From Sabellastarte sp. h YS-2021 (Eukaryota; Annelida; Polychaeta; Sabellida; Sabellidae): 64,000 nt of DNA. The notes beneath the pieces were generated by a model, which saw nothing but the letters and a program-made list of their open reading frames with translations, was not told the DNA's origin and did not search any database. Numbering within the stretch: position 1 is the stretch's first letter; each line of letters opens with the position of its first letter. Shown here piece by piece: positions 62,712-64,000 of the stretch. Both the position numbers and the translations under genes were made by a program. The stretch spans positions 13,306,496 through 13,370,495 of the forward strand of contig OZ024936.1 in assembly GCA_964017235.1 (NCBI GenBank), in the 5' to 3' direction.

Positions 62712-64000
62712 ATGGGGATTTCGTCGTACATGTGTAGATGCCTTACCATCGAGTACGCCAATTTTGGTCGTTCCGAGGGACACCAATTTTTTTCCACCAA
62801 TGGATAGAGTGGTCCAGTCTGAGTCTATACAATATAACAGGGTAGGGTCTAAAGACCTTAATTTCGTAGATATGAGCAGAAACAGTATTTCCCATTGATT
62901 TTAAATGGGGATTTCGTCGTACATGTGTAGATGCCTTACCATCGAGTACGCCAATTTTGGTCGTTCCGAGGGACACCAATTTTTTTCTACCAATGGATAG
63001 AGTGGTCCAGTCTGAGTCTATACAATATAACAGGGTAGGGTCTAAAGACCTTAATTTCGTAGATATGAGCAGAAACAGTATTTCCCATTGATTTTAAATG
63101 GGGATTTCGTCGTACATGTGTAGATGCCTTACCATCGAGTACGCCAATTTTGGTCGTTCCGAGGGACACCAATTTTTTTCCACCAATGGATAGAGTGGTC
63201 CAGTCTGAGTCTATACAATATAGCAGGGTAGGGTCTAAAGACCTTAATTTCGTAGATATGAGCAGAAACAGTATTTCCCATTGATTTTAAATGGGGATTT
63301 CGTCGTACATGTGTAGATGCCTTACCATCGAGTACGCCAATTTTGGTCGTTCCGAGGGACACCAATTTTTTTCCACCAATGGATAGAGTGGTCCAGTCTG
63401 AGTCTATACAATATAACAGGGTAGGGTCTAAAGACCTTAATTTCGTAGATATGAGCAGAAACAGTATTTCCCATTGATTTTAAATGGGGATTTTGCCATG
63501 CATATACACTAGTACAGGTGCCTTACCATCGAGTACGCCAATTTTGGTCGTTCCGAGGGACACCAATTTTTTTCCACCAATGGATAGAGTGGTCCAGTCT
63601 GAGTCTATACAATATAACAGGGTAGGGTCTAAAGACCTTAATTTCGTAGATATGAGCAGAAACAGTATTTCCCATTGATTTTAAATGGGGATTTCGTCGT
63701 ACATGTGTAGATGCCTTACCATGGAGTACGCCAATTTTGGTCGTTCCGAGGGACACCAATTTTTTTCCACCAATGGATAGAGTGGTCCAGTCTGAGTCTA
63801 TACAATATAACAGGGTAGGGTCTAAAGACCTTAATTTCGTAGATATGAGCAGAAACAGTATTTCCCATTGATTTTAAATGGGGATTTTGCCATGCATATA
63901 CACTAGCACAGCTGCCTTACCATGGAGTATGCCAATTTTGGTCGTTCCGAGGGACACCAATTTTTTTCCACCAATGGATAGAGTGGTCCAGTCTGAGTCT
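62712..64000. repeat. Start of a second 2750-bp unit, cut by the window end
   Basis: a0 62712, aY 62905, aS 63098, a0 63291, b0 63484, aW 63685, bQ' 63878 (incomplete). From 62905 it repeats 60155 onward at a period of 2750 bp (14 monomers: aY, aS, a0, b0, aW, bQ', a0, b0, bF, aW, bX, aK, bV, a0). The rare cactagcaca change at 63907 is shared with 61157, which supports a recent tandem duplication. The array continues past the window end. Confidence 0.9.

Larger units (their letters stand above)
1..64000. repeat. Satellite DNA array, 193/201-bp monomers, whole window
   Basis: Reading end to end, the motif atgggg recurs every 193 or 201 bases (for example 175, 368, 561, 754, 947, 1148, 1341, 1542) without a break to 63878. 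All copies are in one orientation. Between-copy differences are a few single bases per monomer, plus four 1-base insertions (in monomers 3319, 27723, 28705, 52274) and one 1-base deletion (monomer 25352). Coordinate arithmetic (193a + 201b + 3 = 63896) gives 179 class A and 146 class B periods. No transposon end, gene, RNA gene or unique sequence interrupts it. Multi-kilobase higher-order structure is a hallmark of eukaryotic centromeric or heterochromatic satellites. The chromosomal site and species are inference and remain open; I do not recognise the family. Confidence 0.97.

Noticed and set aside
1-64000. CRISPR array
   Set aside because: Repeat and spacer are not distinguishable: the whole 193/201 bp is repeated, with no short direct repeats separating unique spacers.
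1-64000. Integrated transposon, retroelement or rDNA spacer
   Set aside because: No terminal repeats, reverse transcriptase, transposase, poly-A tail or rRNA sequence is visible. The monomer phase is never interrupted apart from the five 1-base indels.
1-64000. Bacterial or phage origin
   Set aside because: There are no genes, ribosome sites or operons in 64 kb. A satellite of this size with higher-order structure is known from eukaryotic chromosomes.

Overview
The whole 64 kb window is one uninterrupted tandem array of a satellite DNA. I see no gene, RNA gene, mobile element, CRISPR array or unique spacer. Every monomer lies head to tail in the same orientation. The basic unit has two length classes: class A (193 bp, about 41% GC in the consensus) and class B (201 bp). 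They share about 165 bp of almost identical body and differ in a short head just after the junction motif atgggg. From the start coordinates, 325 monomer periods run from the one that begins 19 bases before the window to the last one, which starts at 63878 and is cut by the window end. The arithmetic fits 179 A and 146 B, with four +1 and one -1 length variants. A megabase-type satellite with higher-order repeats points to a eukaryotic nuclear chromosome (centromeric, pericentromeric or subtelomeric heterochromatin). I do not recognise the family and cannot name the taxon. CpG is not depleted in class A (7 seen against about 8 expected per 193 bp), which argues against long residence in heavily CpG-methylated DNA or for recent amplification.

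Monomer codes used in the entries (monomer start = the a of atgggg). Class A: a0 consensus; aM gtcatac + gtaccg + accattgg; aN starts ctgggg + cgaatacg; aG aacagagtagg + attttgtag; aL aattgatag + gtgtaaag; aC gacagcaat + cagactgagtctg; aT gagtctgtac (aT* also gtgtaaag); aY tttctacc; aS atatagcag; aW accatggag; aH ttcatcgtac (aH* also gcacaaac); aK acacaaattgtttt; aR gagtagtcc. Class B: b0 consensus; bP gccttcccatcg (bP* also agaaagaattat); bQ cagctgcc + catggagtacg; bQ' cagctgcc + catggagtatg; bX cagctgcctaacc + cccactg; bI accattgag; bW caggtgcc + catggag; bF gccattcat; bV gagtacacc + aatagatag; bU ttttgttcg.

Layout: these roughly twenty subtypes recur in fixed orders, forming two long cassettes. 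The M cassette (marked by aM, aN, aG, aL, aC) occupies 1-4099, 23205-28704, 33040-38732 (with K-type front), 38733-47754 (rearranged) and 47755-53255. The K cassette (marked by bX, aK, bV, bF) occupies 4100-19658, 29687-33039 and 53256-64000. Inside them are nested local tandem duplications with units of 595, 981/982/989, 1970, 2750, 2943 and 3731 bp. There are also multi-kb near-identical copies at offsets of 5098, 11805, 24550 and 48159 bp. The pattern is that expected of repeated unequal exchange or replication-based amplification at several scales. The many short open frames on both strands are by-products of the repeat and are not annotated as genes.
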